A stretch of 64,000 nucleotides of DNA from Oscillibacter sp. 1-3 (GCF_000403435.2 NZ_KE159707.1:607607-671606), one strand, 5' to 3'; positions 16,379 to 25,408 are shown, counted from the first letter of the stretch. A program made the numbers and translations. Notes: a model not told the origin generated them from the letters alone.

Positions 16379-17662
16379 ATGGAAGAACAGGATCTGACCC
16401 GCCTCCCCGATGAGGTGGTGGAAAGCTACCGCCAGCCCCCGCCGGGGGAGGTGGTGGAGACATACAGCCGCCCCCTGCCGGGTGCGCCCAGGCGGGCGGC
16501 ACGGCAGGACCCGCCCCGGGAGGCGGCGGCCCGGCGGCGCTCCAAAAAGGGGCTCTGGGTCTTTCTGGGCTGCTTTGCCCTGGCGGCGGCCCTGGCGGTG
16601 ACGGCGGTCCTCTGGGACTGGTCCGCTCCCCGGCATACCCGGTTGGACCCCTTTGACTACGATTTCCGGGAGCCCGGAGACGACGCTGGCCCCCGGGAGA
16701 TCTCCATTCCCGCCTGTTCTGCGGAAGAGGGCGTCTCTCTGCCGCTGGAGCGGGAGCACGGCGCCTCCCTCACCGCCCAGGAGGTCTACCGCCAGGTGAA
16801 TCCGGCGGTGGTGGTGGTCCTGGCGGACCTGGGGGACGGCTCCGCCTCTGTGGGCACCGGCGTGCTCTTCACCCAGGACGGCTACCTCATCACCAACTAC
16901 CATGTGGTGGAGGGCGGACAGGAGTGCACCGTCGCCCTGGACAGCGGACGGGGATATGAGGCAAAGTACGTAGCCGGGGACGTGGACAGCGATCTTGCGG
17001 TATTGAAGGTGGAGGGGCAGGATCTGCCCGCCGCCGTCTTCGGTGATTCCGACCTCCTCACGGTGGGAGACAAGGTGTACGCCATTGGAAACCCCCTGGG
17101 TGTGGAGCTGCGGGGAACGCTTACCGACGGCATCGTCTCCGCCATCGACCGGGACGTGGAGGTGGAGGGCCGCACCATGACGCTGCTCCAGACCAACGCG
17201 GCGCTGAACTCCGGCAACTCCGGCGGCCCTCTTATCAACGAGTACGGCCAGGTGGTGGGCATCAATACCATCAAAATGACCTCCCGCTACTCCAACATCG
17301 AGGGGCTGGGCTTTGCCATCCCCACGGCCTACATGGAGCGCATCGTCAACGACCTTCTCACCTACGGAAGCCTCCAGCCGGAGCCGGTGCTGGGCGTCAC
17401 CGTCATCCAGGTGGCGGAACAGCTGGCGCCGGATGTCTGGGGCATTGAGGTGCAGTCCGTGACCAGAAACTCCCCCGCGGACAAGGCGGGGGTGCAGAAG
17501 GGGGACTATGTCCTCACCGCCGGCGGCAGGGTCATCAACTCCAGCCAGGACCTGCTGCGCGTCCGCCGCCAGCACCACTTGGGCGACGAGCTGCCCATGA
17601 CGCTGTGGCGGGACGGGGAGATCATCGAGGTGACGCTGTCCCTGATGGAGCCGGCAGCCTAG
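16379..17662 (+). CDS. HtrA/DegP-like membrane-anchored serine protease with PDZ domain
   Basis: 427 residues. A cytoplasmic Pro/Arg-rich tail (1-57) includes an imperfect duplication, EVVESYRQPPPG and EVVETYSRPLPG. One TM segment lies at about 59-81. The trypsin-like domain has the triad H175 (TNYHVVEGG), D205 (DSDLAVLK) and S281 (NSGNSGGPL). A PDZ domain follows (TRNSPADKAGVQKGDYVL). These enzymes degrade or refold damaged exported proteins. It directly follows the two-component genes, which may regulate it. A stem-loop follows the stop. Confidence 0.95.
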   Translation: MEEQDLTRLPDEVVESYRQPPPGEVVETYSRPLPGAPRRAARQDPPREAAARRRSKKGLWVFLGCFALAAALAVTAVLWDWSAPRHTRLDPFDYDFREPGDDAGPREISIPACSAEEGVSLPLEREHGASLTAQEVYRQVNPAVVVVLADLGDGSASVGTGVLFTQDGYLITNYHVVEGGQECTVALDSGRGYEAKYVAGDVDSDLAVLKVEGQDLPAAVFGDSDLLTVGDKVYAIGNPLGVELRGTLTDGIVSAIDRDVEVEGRTMTLLQTNAALNSGNSGGPLINEYGQVVGINTIKMTSRYSNIEGLGFAIPTAYMERIVNDLLTYGSLQPEPVLGVTVIQVAEQLAPDVWGIEVQSVTRNSPADKAGVQKGDYVLTAGGRVINSSQDLLRVRRQHHLGDELPMTLWRDGEIIEVTLSLMEPAA

Positions 17663-17710
17663 AGCAGTTCCCCCAAATACTGAGAAACGCTAGTGGTCCG
17701 GGAACTGCTC
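17662..17710 (+). terminator. Stem-loop after the HtrA-like gene
   Basis: GAGCAGTTCCC (17662-17672) pairs perfectly with GGGAACTGCTC (17700-17710). A short TTG..T stretch follows, merging into a half copy of the family A repeat at about 17704-17735. A U tract is weak. Confidence 0.45.
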
Positions 17711-17769
17711 CAGACCTTGTTTGAAAAATATCAAAACGCCCCCGCCGGAGGCTTGAGAGGAGAGACACC

Positions 17770-18390
17770 ATGGACCGGACAAATCCCTGGCTCGACTGGG
17801 CGGTAGAACTCCAGGCCATGGCCCAGGCAGGCCTGCACTTCGGAACGGACCCCTACGGACGGGAGCGGTACGAGCGCATCCGCGCCATTGCCGCGGAGAT
17901 GATAAGCCTCCAGGCGGACATCCCCCTGGAGAAGGCCCGGGACCTTTTCTGCTGCGAGACGGGCTACCAGACGCCCAAGCTGGACACGCGGGCCGCCATT
18001 TTCCAGGACGGGAAAATTCTGCTGGTGCGGGAGAACACCGGCAGATGGTCCCTGCCCGGGGGCTGGGTGGACGTGAATGTCTCCGTCAAGGAAAACGCGG
18101 TCAAGGAGGTACGGGAGGAGGCGGGGTTGGAGGTGACGGCGGACACCGTCATCGCCGTGCAGGACCGGGATAAGCATAACCGCCCCATCTACGCCTGGAA
18201 GGTCTGCAAGATCTTCGTCCTCTGCTCCCTGATCGGCGGGCATTTCACCCCCAATATCGAGACCACGGAGAGCGGGTATTTCGCCCTGGAGGACCTGCCG
18301 CCCCTGGCGGAGGAGAAGAACACCCGGGAGCAGGTGGAGATGTGCTTTGCCGCATACCGCGATAAGAACTGGAAAACGCTGATGGACTGA
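17770..18390 (+). CDS. Nudix hydrolase with N-terminal helical domain (YjhB-like)
   Basis: 206 residues. The N-terminal part (WLDWAVELQAMAQAGLHFG..YERIRAIAAEMI) is the NUDIX_N domain of the ADP-ribose pyrophosphatase/YjhB family. The Nudix box is GGWVDVNVSVKENAVKEVRE followed by EAGLEV; the catalytic REVREEAG core is intact. The first glutamate of the textbook box is not present, as in other members with GWVDVNxS. It probably hydrolyses a nucleoside diphosphate linked to X in the cytosol. GAGAGGAGAG ribosome site. Confidence 0.92.
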   Translation: MDRTNPWLDWAVELQAMAQAGLHFGTDPYGRERYERIRAIAAEMISLQADIPLEKARDLFCCETGYQTPKLDTRAAIFQDGKILLVRENTGRWSLPGGWVDVNVSVKENAVKEVREEAGLEVTADTVIAVQDRDKHNRPIYAWKVCKIFVLCSLIGGHFTPNIETTESGYFALEDLPPLAEEKNTREQVEMCFAAYRDKNWKTLMD

Positions 18391-18403
18391 CCATCAGCGT
18401 TTT
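18374..18403. terminator. Bidirectional terminator between Nudix and ROK genes
   Basis: AAAACGCTGATGG and CCATCAGCGTTTT form a 13-bp stem around ACTGA, overlapping the Nudix stop codon. T runs exist on both strands, serving the two convergent genes. Confidence 0.8.
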
Positions 18404-18423
18404 CCTTCATTTCAGCAAATCGC

Positions 18424-19803
18424 CTATTTGATCTCCGGCAGGCTGGCGGCGGCCATGGACTGGCCCACCCGGCGGAACTTCTCGTCCGGCAGCTCCGGGA
18501 CGATCTTCCCTGTCAGCTCCGGATACTCGTCCGCCAGCACCCTTTTGGCGGTGTCCAGAATCAGGTCTCCGCCCTTGCCGCTCATGACCCGGCCCAGCAG
18601 CAACACATGGCGGCAGCCGTAGAGCTCGTAGTAATACGCCAGGGTGTGGCCCAGGTACACGCCGATGGACTCGTAGACCTTGGCGGCCCGGGGATCGTCC
18701 CCGGCCATCAGCGCCTGAACGGCCTTCAGCTTCTCGGCGGGGGAGGCCCCCTCGTCCAGCTCGATTCCCGCCCGGGGGGCCAGCTTGATGACGCCGTCCT
18801 GGGAGAAGTACTTCACGCCGCAGCCGATGTCGCCGCTCCACTCGTCCCGCATGGCCTCGGGCTGGGCGTCCACGGGGACGAAGGCCAGCTCGTTGAGCCA
18901 GCCGGTGATCCGGCCCTCCTCGTCCACGTAGCCCACGGCCTCGCTGGTGCCCATGGCGATGCCCAGCACGCTGTTGTCGTTCAGGCTCATGGCCCCCGCC
19001 AGGGCGGACACGTCGCCGTCGTTGATGACGGAGTAGGGCACGTCGCCGAAGGTGTCGGTGATGGCCCGGATATAGATGTCCTTCACCTTCTTGTCGTAGA
19101 GGTCCTTGGGGACCTTCAAAAAGAGGGAGGCGTTCATGGTGCGGTTGTCGATGAACACGCCGGCGGAGGAGACCCCCACGGCGTCCACCCGGGGCATGTG
19201 CTCCGCGGCGGATTTCAGGGCGGATACGATGCCGTCGTAGTGGTAGTCCGGGTCGGCGTTGATCTTGGGGAACCAGACCACCTCCTCGGAGTAGACGGTC
19301 TCGCCGTCGATGACGGCGGACACCTTCCGGTCGGACCCGCCGGCGTCAAAGCCGATGCGGCAGCCCTTGAGGTGGCCGCCCATGGACTTGGGGGCGTCCT
19401 TGGCCTCCGGGATCTCGTCCACCAGCACCACCTCGAAGGGGTGCTCGAAGACGCTGGCCATGTAATCCCAGTCAAACTCCTGCCTGCCTCCGGCACAGTA
19501 GACGGACTGGAGGTATTTGCACACCCCCTCGTCTCCGCTGACGTAGACCTTGAAGCCGCCCTTCATCCAGAGGATGGTCTTCACGATCCGCTCGATGTAG
19601 TAGTGGTCCGCCTCCGCCATCTCGGGGGTGCCGTGAATGAACGTGCGGCAGGAGGCCATCTGGCCGCCGGCCCGCTCCACGGCGATGCCCACCGGCTTTT
19701 TCGCCCCCGCCAGGAAGGCGCGGTTGAAGCGCATGAGAGGGATAAAGTCCGGGTCCAGGACAGGGGTATTTTTCAGTTCCACGTTGATGCCAAATCGGTT
19801 CAT
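18424..19803 (-). CDS. ROK-family protein with N-terminal extension
   Basis: 459 residues. The first about 145 residues (VLDPDFIPLMRFNRAFLAGAKK..) form an extra domain before the ROK fold. That fold begins at CRIGFDAGGSDRKVSAVIDG, the phosphate-1-like motif. Later motifs are SVINDGDVSALAGAM, the sugar-kinase phosphate-2 region, and VLGIAMGTSEAVGYVDEEG. The zinc-binding CxCGxxGC motif of classical ROK kinases is not obvious. It could be a sugar kinase or a non-catalytic sensor. It is a single leftward gene with its own promoter. Confidence 0.85.
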   Translation of the reverse strand: MNRFGINVELKNTPVLDPDFIPLMRFNRAFLAGAKKPVGIAVERAGGQMASCRTFIHGTPEMAEADHYYIERIVKTILWMKGGFKVYVSGDEGVCKYLQSVYCAGGRQEFDWDYMASVFEHPFEVVLVDEIPEAKDAPKSMGGHLKGCRIGFDAGGSDRKVSAVIDGETVYSEEVVWFPKINADPDYHYDGIVSALKSAAEHMPRVDAVGVSSAGVFIDNRTMNASLFLKVPKDLYDKKVKDIYIRAITDTFGDVPYSVINDGDVSALAGAMSLNDNSVLGIAMGTSEAVGYVDEEGRITGWLNELAFVPVDAQPEAMRDEWSGDIGCGVKYFSQDGVIKLAPRAGIELDEGASPAEKLKAVQALMAGDDPRAAKVYESIGVYLGHTLAYYYELYGCRHVLLLGRVMSGKGGDLILDTAKRVLADEYPELTGKIVPELPDEKFRRVGQSMAAASLPEIK

Positions 19804-19852
19804 AGCGTTTCTCCTTCATCCAACAAATTCACAAGCGGGACAAGTAAGAATG

Positions 19853-19881
19853 ATTGTACCATGAATTTCCACAAGATTCAA
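19853..19881 (-). promoter_or_regulatory. Promoter of the ROK gene
   Basis: Minus-strand -35 TTGAAT (19876-19881) and -10 TACAAT (19853-19858), 17-bp spacer. A GAAGGAG site precedes the ATG. Confidence 0.7.
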
Positions 19882-19975
19882 TTCACAATCGTCCGCAAAT
19901 CTGTAAATTTGTACCACAGAAACCCTGTTTTTTCATGATGAGCGGCATCATATCCCTCCAACTTCGCAAATTGTC

Positions 19976-20004
19976 TTGTTGGAAGGCGCACAATATGGTA
20001 TAAT
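19976..20004 (+). promoter_or_regulatory. Promoter of the DUF4340 gene
   Basis: -35 TTGTTG (19976-19981), 17-bp spacer, consensus -10 TATAAT (19999-20004), with a leader of about 100 nt. Confidence 0.75.
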
Positions 20005-20114
20005 GATAAAATATCTTTGATATTTGCCTGAACACTCAAAGCGTATGCGGCATCCTGCGCCGGCGTCCTATCCGCCGCGCATTCCGCAAAGAATAACAGG
20101 AGGAATCTCTCTAT

Positions 20115-21137
20115 ATGGAAATGGATTGGAGACAGAGGCGGACCGTTACGATTCTCACCACCGTTTTGCTGACCCTGCTGGCGGCGGTGCTGATCGTCCT
20201 GGGCATTCGGTACCGGGAAAACCGCGAAGAGACGCCGGAGGACGGCGAACCCGCGGCGGCGGCCTCCATGACCGTGGAGGGCTACTCCGCCCTGATTTAC
20301 AGCAATGGCAGCTCCACGCTGTCCTTCATCGTGGAGGAGGACGGGAACTGGGCCTGGGAGAACGACCCCAAGTTCCCCCTGCGGCAGGAGACCATCAACT
20401 CCATTCTGGCGCTGCTGATCAACTGGCGGCCCCAGCAGACCCTGGCCGCAGAGGAGGAATTGAGCGCCTACGGCCTGGACGAGCCCGCCGGCTCTCTGAC
20501 CCTCACCGGGGCGGACGGCTCCGTCCGGGCGCTGTCCTTCGGTAAGACCACCACCGACGGCGCCAGCCGCTATGTGATGGAGCAGAACGACCCCTCCACG
20601 GTGTACATCATCGCGGACACGCTGTTCACCCAGATGAGCGTGCCCATCTACGATATGTGCGACTTGCCCCTCCTGCCGCTGCTGGAGGAGTTCTCCATCC
20701 GCTCCATTCTGATCCGTGGCCCGGAGAATGAGGACGGCACCCCCGCCCTGCTCACCATCCTCACCACCGCCAAGAGGGACGGCGAGGACGGCCCCGTCAC
20801 CTGGCTCCAGGGCAGCGAGAACGTCACCGCCAACGAGACGGTCCGGGCCCTGCTGGAGGACATCCGGGCCCTGGTTTTCACCAAGTGCGTGGACTACGAC
20901 CCCTCTGACGAGGCCCTGTCCATCTGCGGCTTTGACACGCCTCCCGCCGCCCTCACCGTCAACTACACCACGAGCACCGGTACGGACGAAACCCTGTCCC
21001 TGACCATTGGCGCCCCGGTGCTGGACGGCTCCGGCCGGTATGTATGCCTGGGTGACAGCTCCACAATCTACTCCCTGCCCACCGCCGTCCTGGACCCGCT
21101 GATGCGGGTGGCGGCCAACGGGCTGGACATCACCTGA
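20115..21137 (+). CDS. DUF4340 domain protein, membrane anchored
   Basis: 340 residues. The N-terminal TM anchor is at about 10-30 (TILTTVLLTLLAAVLIVLGI). A repeated beta-strand extracellular region follows, with NWAWENDPKFPLRQETINSIL and later GSGRYVCLGDSSTIYSLPTAVLDPLM. This is the DUF4340 pattern: W..D..FPxxxxxxxxLL and Y..xxxSxxVYxV. In other bacteria DUF4340 proteins accompany ABC-2/GldG-like exporters; here it sits just ahead of a two-component system. Function unknown. AGGAGG site before ATG. Confidence 0.88.
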   Translation: MEMDWRQRRTVTILTTVLLTLLAAVLIVLGIRYRENREETPEDGEPAAAASMTVEGYSALIYSNGSSTLSFIVEEDGNWAWENDPKFPLRQETINSILALLINWRPQQTLAAEEELSAYGLDEPAGSLTLTGADGSVRALSFGKTTTDGASRYVMEQNDPSTVYIIADTLFTQMSVPIYDMCDLPLLPLLEEFSIRSILIRGPENEDGTPALLTILTTAKRDGEDGPVTWLQGSENVTANETVRALLEDIRALVFTKCVDYDPSDEALSICGFDTPPAALTVNYTTSTGTDETLSLTIGAPVLDGSGRYVCLGDSSTIYSLPTAVLDPLMRVAANGLDIT

Positions 21138-21156
21138 CTGTAAGGAGGATTCTCCC

Positions 21157-21834
21157 ATGCGCGTACTGGTGGTAGAAGACGAGGCCCGCCTGGCCGATAC
21201 CCTCCGGGATCTGCTGGAGATGGACGGCTCCGCCGTCGATGTGTGCCACGACGGGGAGTCCGGGCTGGACAACGCCCTCAGCGGCATCTACGACGTGGTG
21301 CTGCTGGACGTGATGCTGCCCCGGATGGACGGTCTCACGGTGCTGCGCCGCCTGCGGGAGTCCCGCAGCGCCGTGCCGGTGCTGATGCTCACCGCCCGCT
21401 CGGAGCTCTCGGACCGGGTGGCGGGGCTGGACGGCGGCGCGGACTACTATCTCACCAAGCCCTTCGAGCCCAAGGAGCTGCTGGCCTGCGTCCGGGCCCT
21501 GGCCCGGCGGCAGCCGGAGCTCCGGGGCGGAGACGCCCTGGCCTTCGGGGATCTCCGGCTGGAGAAGAGCTCCTTCACCCTGTCCTGCGACGAAAGGTCC
21601 GTCCGCCTCAGCCGCAAGGAGTTTGACATCATGGAGCTGCTGATGCTGAACCGGCGGCAGATCCTGACCAAGGAGAGCCTGCTCTTGAAGATCTGGGGCT
21701 ACGAATCCGACGCGGAGGACAACAATGTGGAGGTCTACATCTCCTTTCTGCGGAAGAAGCTGAACCACCTCCGCTCTCAGGTGAAGATCCGGACCATCCG
21801 CATGGTGGGATACTGTCTGGAGGGCGGGGAATAG
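21157..21834 (+). CDS. OmpR-family response regulator (second system)
   Basis: 225 residues. Receiver domain with acidic E7/D8, phospho-acceptor D51 (VVLLDVMLP) and switch lysine in YYLTKPFEPKE. The C-terminal winged helix has RLSRKEFDIMELLML and DNNVEVYISFLRKKL. It follows the DUF4340 gene by 19 nt with a TAAGGAGG site, so the DUF4340 protein may be a sensor accessory or a target. The kinase gene follows. Confidence 0.94.
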   Translation: MRVLVVEDEARLADTLRDLLEMDGSAVDVCHDGESGLDNALSGIYDVVLLDVMLPRMDGLTVLRRLRESRSAVPVLMLTARSELSDRVAGLDGGADYYLTKPFEPKELLACVRALARRQPELRGGDALAFGDLRLEKSSFTLSCDERSVRLSRKEFDIMELLMLNRRQILTKESLLLKIWGYESDAEDNNVEVYISFLRKKLNHLRSQVKIRTIRMVGYCLEGGE

Positions 21835-21966
21835 ATCCCGCCCCCCTTGCGTTTCCCCCGCATTCTCCGCGCCCTCTTTGGTTCTGTCTGTTCATTTTTC
21901 CACAAGCTGAGGGCGGGGGACAATCCCCGCCCTTCTGCAATCTTTTGAGAAAGGGGAGACGGCGCC

Positions 21967-23178
21967 TTGATCCGAAAACTGCGGCTGAAATTTGTGGCCA
22001 TCTGCATGCTTCTGGTCACCGCCATTCTGGCGGTGGTCTTCCTCTCCGTGTATTTTGCCATGCAGCGCAATATCGAGGACCTGAGCCGCCAGCTGCTCCA
22101 CCGGGTGATCCAGCAGGACGATCCCCGCCGCCCGGAGATCGCCATCTCCCTGGACCGGGACCGGCTGGTCTACCTGCCTTACTTCACCGTGAACGTCTGG
22201 GGCTCCACCGCCTACGTCACCGGCGGCACTTACACCGATCTGGAGAACACGGAGGAGCTGGCCGCCATTCTCACCGACTGCCTGAGCCAGAACCTGCAGG
22301 AGGGCGTCGTCCAGGACTACCATCTGCGCTACCTGCGCAGAAGCAACGGCCTCTATGAGAAGCTGGCCTTTGTGGACATGTCCATGGAGCAGGCCATGCT
22401 CCGGGAGATGATGGGCAGCTATCTCTTCATCGGCGCCGCCGCCCTTTTGCTGCTGCTGGCCGCGGCAGTGCTACTGTCCTGGTGGGCCACCCGCCCGGTG
22501 GAGCGGGCCTGGCGCCAGCAGCGCCAGTTTCTCTCCGACGCCTCTCACGAGCTGAAAACGCCTCTCACCGTCATCCTCTCCAACGCGGAGATGCTGGATG
22601 CCTCCCCCCTGGAGGACCGCCCCGCCCGCTGGGCGGACAACATCCGCTCCGAGGCCCGGCGGATGAGGCAGCTGGTGGAGGAGATGCTGACTCTGGCCCG
22701 GGCGGACAGCATGACCGCCTCCGCCGTCCTGGGGGACGTGTCCCTCTCCGAGGCGGCGGAGGACTGCGCCCTGGCCTTTGAGCCGGTGGCCTTTGAGGCG
22801 GGAAAGCGCCTGGAGTACCGTCTGACGGAGGCCGTCTCTGTACTGGGAGACGGGGAGAAGCTGCGGCGGCTGGTCTCCATTCTGCTGGACAACGCCATCA
22901 AATACGGAGTCCCCGGCGGCGCGGTTTCCCTGACCCTGGAGCGGCGGGAGCGGCAGGCGGCGCTGACTGTCTCAAACCCCGGGGAGATCCCGGCAGAGCA
23001 GCTGCCGCGCCTCTTTGAGCGGTTCTACCGGGCGGACGCCTCCCGGGGAGAGCAGAGCGGCTTCGGCCTAGGGCTCAGCATTGCCGACACCATCGCCCGG
23101 GAGCACAAGGGCGCCCTGCGGGTCGAGAGCGGCAGGGGCGAGACCCGGTTTGTCTTTACCATGCCGCTGAAACGGTAG
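21967..23178 (+). CDS. Membrane sensor histidine kinase (second system)
   Basis: 403 residues from a TTG with a GAAAGGGGAGA site; translation gives MIRKLRLKFVAICMLLVTAI. TM1 is at about 8-30, an extracytoplasmic domain of about 120 residues follows, and TM2 is at about 152-173. HisKA has DASHELKTPLTVI with H194. HATPase_c has LDNAIKYG, RFYRADASRGEQSGFGLGLS. No clear HAMP domain is seen between TM2 and HisKA. It is partnered with the regulator 132 nt upstream. Confidence 0.93.
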   Translation: MIRKLRLKFVAICMLLVTAILAVVFLSVYFAMQRNIEDLSRQLLHRVIQQDDPRRPEIAISLDRDRLVYLPYFTVNVWGSTAYVTGGTYTDLENTEELAAILTDCLSQNLQEGVVQDYHLRYLRRSNGLYEKLAFVDMSMEQAMLREMMGSYLFIGAAALLLLLAAAVLLSWWATRPVERAWRQQRQFLSDASHELKTPLTVILSNAEMLDASPLEDRPARWADNIRSEARRMRQLVEEMLTLARADSMTASAVLGDVSLSEAAEDCALAFEPVAFEAGKRLEYRLTEAVSVLGDGEKLRRLVSILLDNAIKYGVPGGAVSLTLERRERQAALTVSNPGEIPAEQLPRLFERFYRADASRGEQSGFGLGLSIADTIAREHKGALRVESGRGETRFVFTMPLKR

Positions 23179-23234
23179 AGAGGCGGCTCCGGGGATCTCC
23201 GCCGGCGTCGGGATTGTTCTTTTCGCAGATTTTA

Positions 23235-23408
23235 TGTAGGGGCCGGGCTCTGTCCCGGCCCGTCCGCCGGAAAATAGGCACTTTCGAGAAACCCGGCGTT
23301 TTGGGAAAACGGTCACTTTGGGAAATCGGTCAGCTCCAAGAAAATAGGCGGTTTTAAGAAATTGGGCGGTTCCGAAAAAACGGGCGGGGACAGAGCCCCG
23401 CCCCTACA
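23235..23408. repeat. MITE-like element with 28-bp inverted ends and internal 17-18-bp tandem repeats
   Basis: The left end begins TGTAGGGGCCGGGCTC and the right end is its near-perfect inverse, 26 of 28 positions matching. Between them are six full units and a partial one, starting at 23270, 23288, 23305, 23322, 23340, 23358 and 23375. Each begins GAAA and has a GGC/GGT core then a T-rich part. Unit lengths alternate between 17 and 18 bp. It is non-coding and lies between the kinase gene and the S41-like gene. Confidence 0.85.
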
Positions 23409-23480
23409 GAGCTGTAGCCGCAAAACCAAAATCGGGGATGATAAAATGCCCGGCTGGCCGCTTTCGTGTCCTTTTCTTTC

Positions 23481-23509
23481 TTGACAGCGGGTTTTATTTG
23501 TGCTATTGT
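23481..23509 (+). promoter_or_regulatory. Promoter of the S41/SLH gene
   Basis: Consensus -35 TTGACA (23481-23486), 17-bp spacer, -10 TATTGT (23504-23509), about 40 bp before the ATG. Confidence 0.78.
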
Positions 23510-23552
23510 ACCATTGTATTAGTCCTATAACACAAAAGGAGCGAAGCGTATC

Positions 23553-25274
23553 ATGAAAGCGGTCAAACAGTTTTTGCGGCGGGGAGCCGCGTCATTTCTG
23601 GCGGCGGCGCTGCTGTGCACCGCCGTCCTGGCGGCGGAGACGGAGAAGACGAAGGCAGAACAGCGCCGGGAGGATCTGGAGTTTCTCTACCAGACCGTGC
23701 TGGTGGAAAACCACCCGGACGTCTTTGCCAACACGCCGGAATCGGAATTTCTGACGCTGAAGCAGGACATTGAGTCCCGGCTGGAGACAGAGAGCGACGT
23801 GGAGTTTCTCCTGGATCTCATACGCCTGACGGCCCTGGTGGGGGACTCCCACACCATGATCTCCGTAGGCGGCGCGGCGGAGTTCCGGTGCTATCCCTTC
23901 TCCCTGATTCTGCGGGACGGCGGCTGGTATCTCTCCACGCTTCCGGCGGCGGAGCAGTCCAGCCTGGGGAAGCGGGTCGCCGCCATCAACGGCCTATCCA
24001 TGGAGAAGGTTTTGGAGGCCTTCGCCCCGCTGCTTCCCGCCGACAATCCGGTGATGCTGGCCCGGCGGTTCCGGCAGGACTGCCAGATCGCCGACATCTA
24101 CGAGTACCTGGGTCTGGCAAAGGCCGGAGAGGCCCTGACGCTGACCCTGGAGGGCGGGAGAAAGCTGGCGCTGGAGCCGGTTTCCTACGCCGCTCTGCAG
24201 GAGGCGGAGCTTGCTTATCTCTCGGATCGGATCACCAAAGCCCCCGCCACTGCGGCGGCGGACGCCTACTACTTCGCAAAGCCTCTGAACCAAAATACCT
24301 ACTACATCCAGTACAATACCTGCCAGGAGGCGGAGGACCTGTCCATGGAGGACTTTGCCGCCCTGGTCCAGGCGGACCTGGACGCCGGAAGCTATGACCG
24401 GGTCCTGCTGGACCTGCGGAACAACGGCGGCGGCTCCGACGGCGTCGTCTGGCCCCTGCTGGAGGTCCTCCGGTCCTCCATGGACCGGGGCTGCGAGCTG
24501 GTGGGCCTTATCGGCCCCGCCACTTTCTCCTCCGCCCTCATCAACGCCGTGGAGATTCAGGAGATGGGCGGCGTGCTGGCGGGGGAGAGCGCCGGCGGCA
24601 GCGTCAGCCACTTCGGGGCGGTGCAGGGCTTCTCTCTTCCCAACTGCGGCGCTCGGGGACAGCTGTCCTCCAAGTATATCGACCTGAACACCCTGCTGGA
24701 CGCCGGAGCGGGCCGGGGCGTGACGGCTCTGGAGCCGGATGTGTCCCTCCCCCAGACCCTGGCGGACACACTGAACGGGCGGGACACCGCCGTAGAGTGG
24801 CTGCTGGCCCACCGGGAGAAGCTGGCGCAGAAGGCGTATCCGGACGCGCCGCTGACCCGGGGCCGCTTCATTGGGCAGCTGTACGAGGCCGCGGGCAGTC
24901 CCGCTGTAGACGGGGAACTGCCGCCCTTCCAGGACAGCTTCGGCATTGAGTGGTTTCTGCCCGCTTTGACCTGGGCCAAGGGAGCCGGGATCGCCAACGG
25001 CGCGGCGGACGGAACCTTCTCCGCCGCCCGCTCCATCACCTGGCAGGAGGCGGCGGTGTTCCTCACCCGGGCCGCGGGGGAGGACAAGGTCCCCAATCCG
25101 GCGGCAGACCGCCGGGGCCCCCTGCCCGCCGCCCTGGCGGAGGGCGGTCATCGGGATGCGGTGACCCGGGCCTGGGACCTGGGTCTTCTCCCGGAGCAGG
25201 CGGACTTTACCAAGACCCCCACCCGGGCCCAGGGGCTGGAGATGGCAAAGGCCCTCTCCGCACTTTTGAAATAA
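23553..25274 (+). CDS. Secreted S41-like protease with C-terminal SLH-type domains
   Basis: 573 residues. The signal peptide (about 1-27) ends TAVLAAE. An S41/tricorn-like region has VGDSHTMIS, a PDZ-like middle with AAINGLSMEKVL, the core DRVLLDLRNNGGGSDG, and GPATFSSALINAVEI carrying the expected nucleophile serine. The usual catalytic lysine motif of CtpA is not seen, so it would belong to the Ser/His type or be inactive. The C-terminal about 150 residues (PALTWAKGAGIANGAADGTF, SITWQEAAVFLTRAAG) are SLH-like repeats that bind cell-wall polymers. It is likely attached to the cell surface. Confidence 0.87.
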   Translation: MKAVKQFLRRGAASFLAAALLCTAVLAAETEKTKAEQRREDLEFLYQTVLVENHPDVFANTPESEFLTLKQDIESRLETESDVEFLLDLIRLTALVGDSHTMISVGGAAEFRCYPFSLILRDGGWYLSTLPAAEQSSLGKRVAAINGLSMEKVLEAFAPLLPADNPVMLARRFRQDCQIADIYEYLGLAKAGEALTLTLEGGRKLALEPVSYAALQEAELAYLSDRITKAPATAAADAYYFAKPLNQNTYYIQYNTCQEAEDLSMEDFAALVQADLDAGSYDRVLLDLRNNGGGSDGVVWPLLEVLRSSMDRGCELVGLIGPATFSSALINAVEIQEMGGVLAGESAGGSVSHFGAVQGFSLPNCGARGQLSSKYIDLNTLLDAGAGRGVTALEPDVSLPQTLADTLNGRDTAVEWLLAHREKLAQKAYPDAPLTRGRFIGQLYEAAGSPAVDGELPPFQDSFGIEWFLPALTWAKGAGIANGAADGTFSAARSITWQEAAVFLTRAAGEDKVPNPAADRRGPLPAALAEGGHRDAVTRAWDLGLLPEQADFTKTPTRAQGLEMAKALSALLK

Positions 25275-25280
25275 GGCGCG

Positions 25281-25316
25281 GCGCCGCCGGTCCCAGCTGG
25301 GAACCGGCGGCGCGTT
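25281..25316 (+). terminator. Terminator after the S41/SLH gene
   Basis: GCGCCGCCGGT (25281-25291) pairs with ACCGGCGGCGC (25303-25313), followed by GTTTCT, 7 nt after the stop. Confidence 0.7.
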
Positions 25317-25408
25317 TCTCTGCTCTCCGGCGGATTTTCACAGGTCAATTGCCTGAACTGTTGGATTTTCCGGCGGAACATCCCTGTCAATTTGGCGTTT
25401 TTATCCTA

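Noticed and set aside
14894..17578. 894-codon open frame on the minus strand
   Set aside because: It is antisense to the kinase and HtrA-like genes and has low-complexity His/Gly/Val-rich composition with no domain.
23270..23388. Possible CRISPR array
   Set aside because: Units are only 17-18 bp, adjoin without unique spacers and differ from each other; no cas genes are present.
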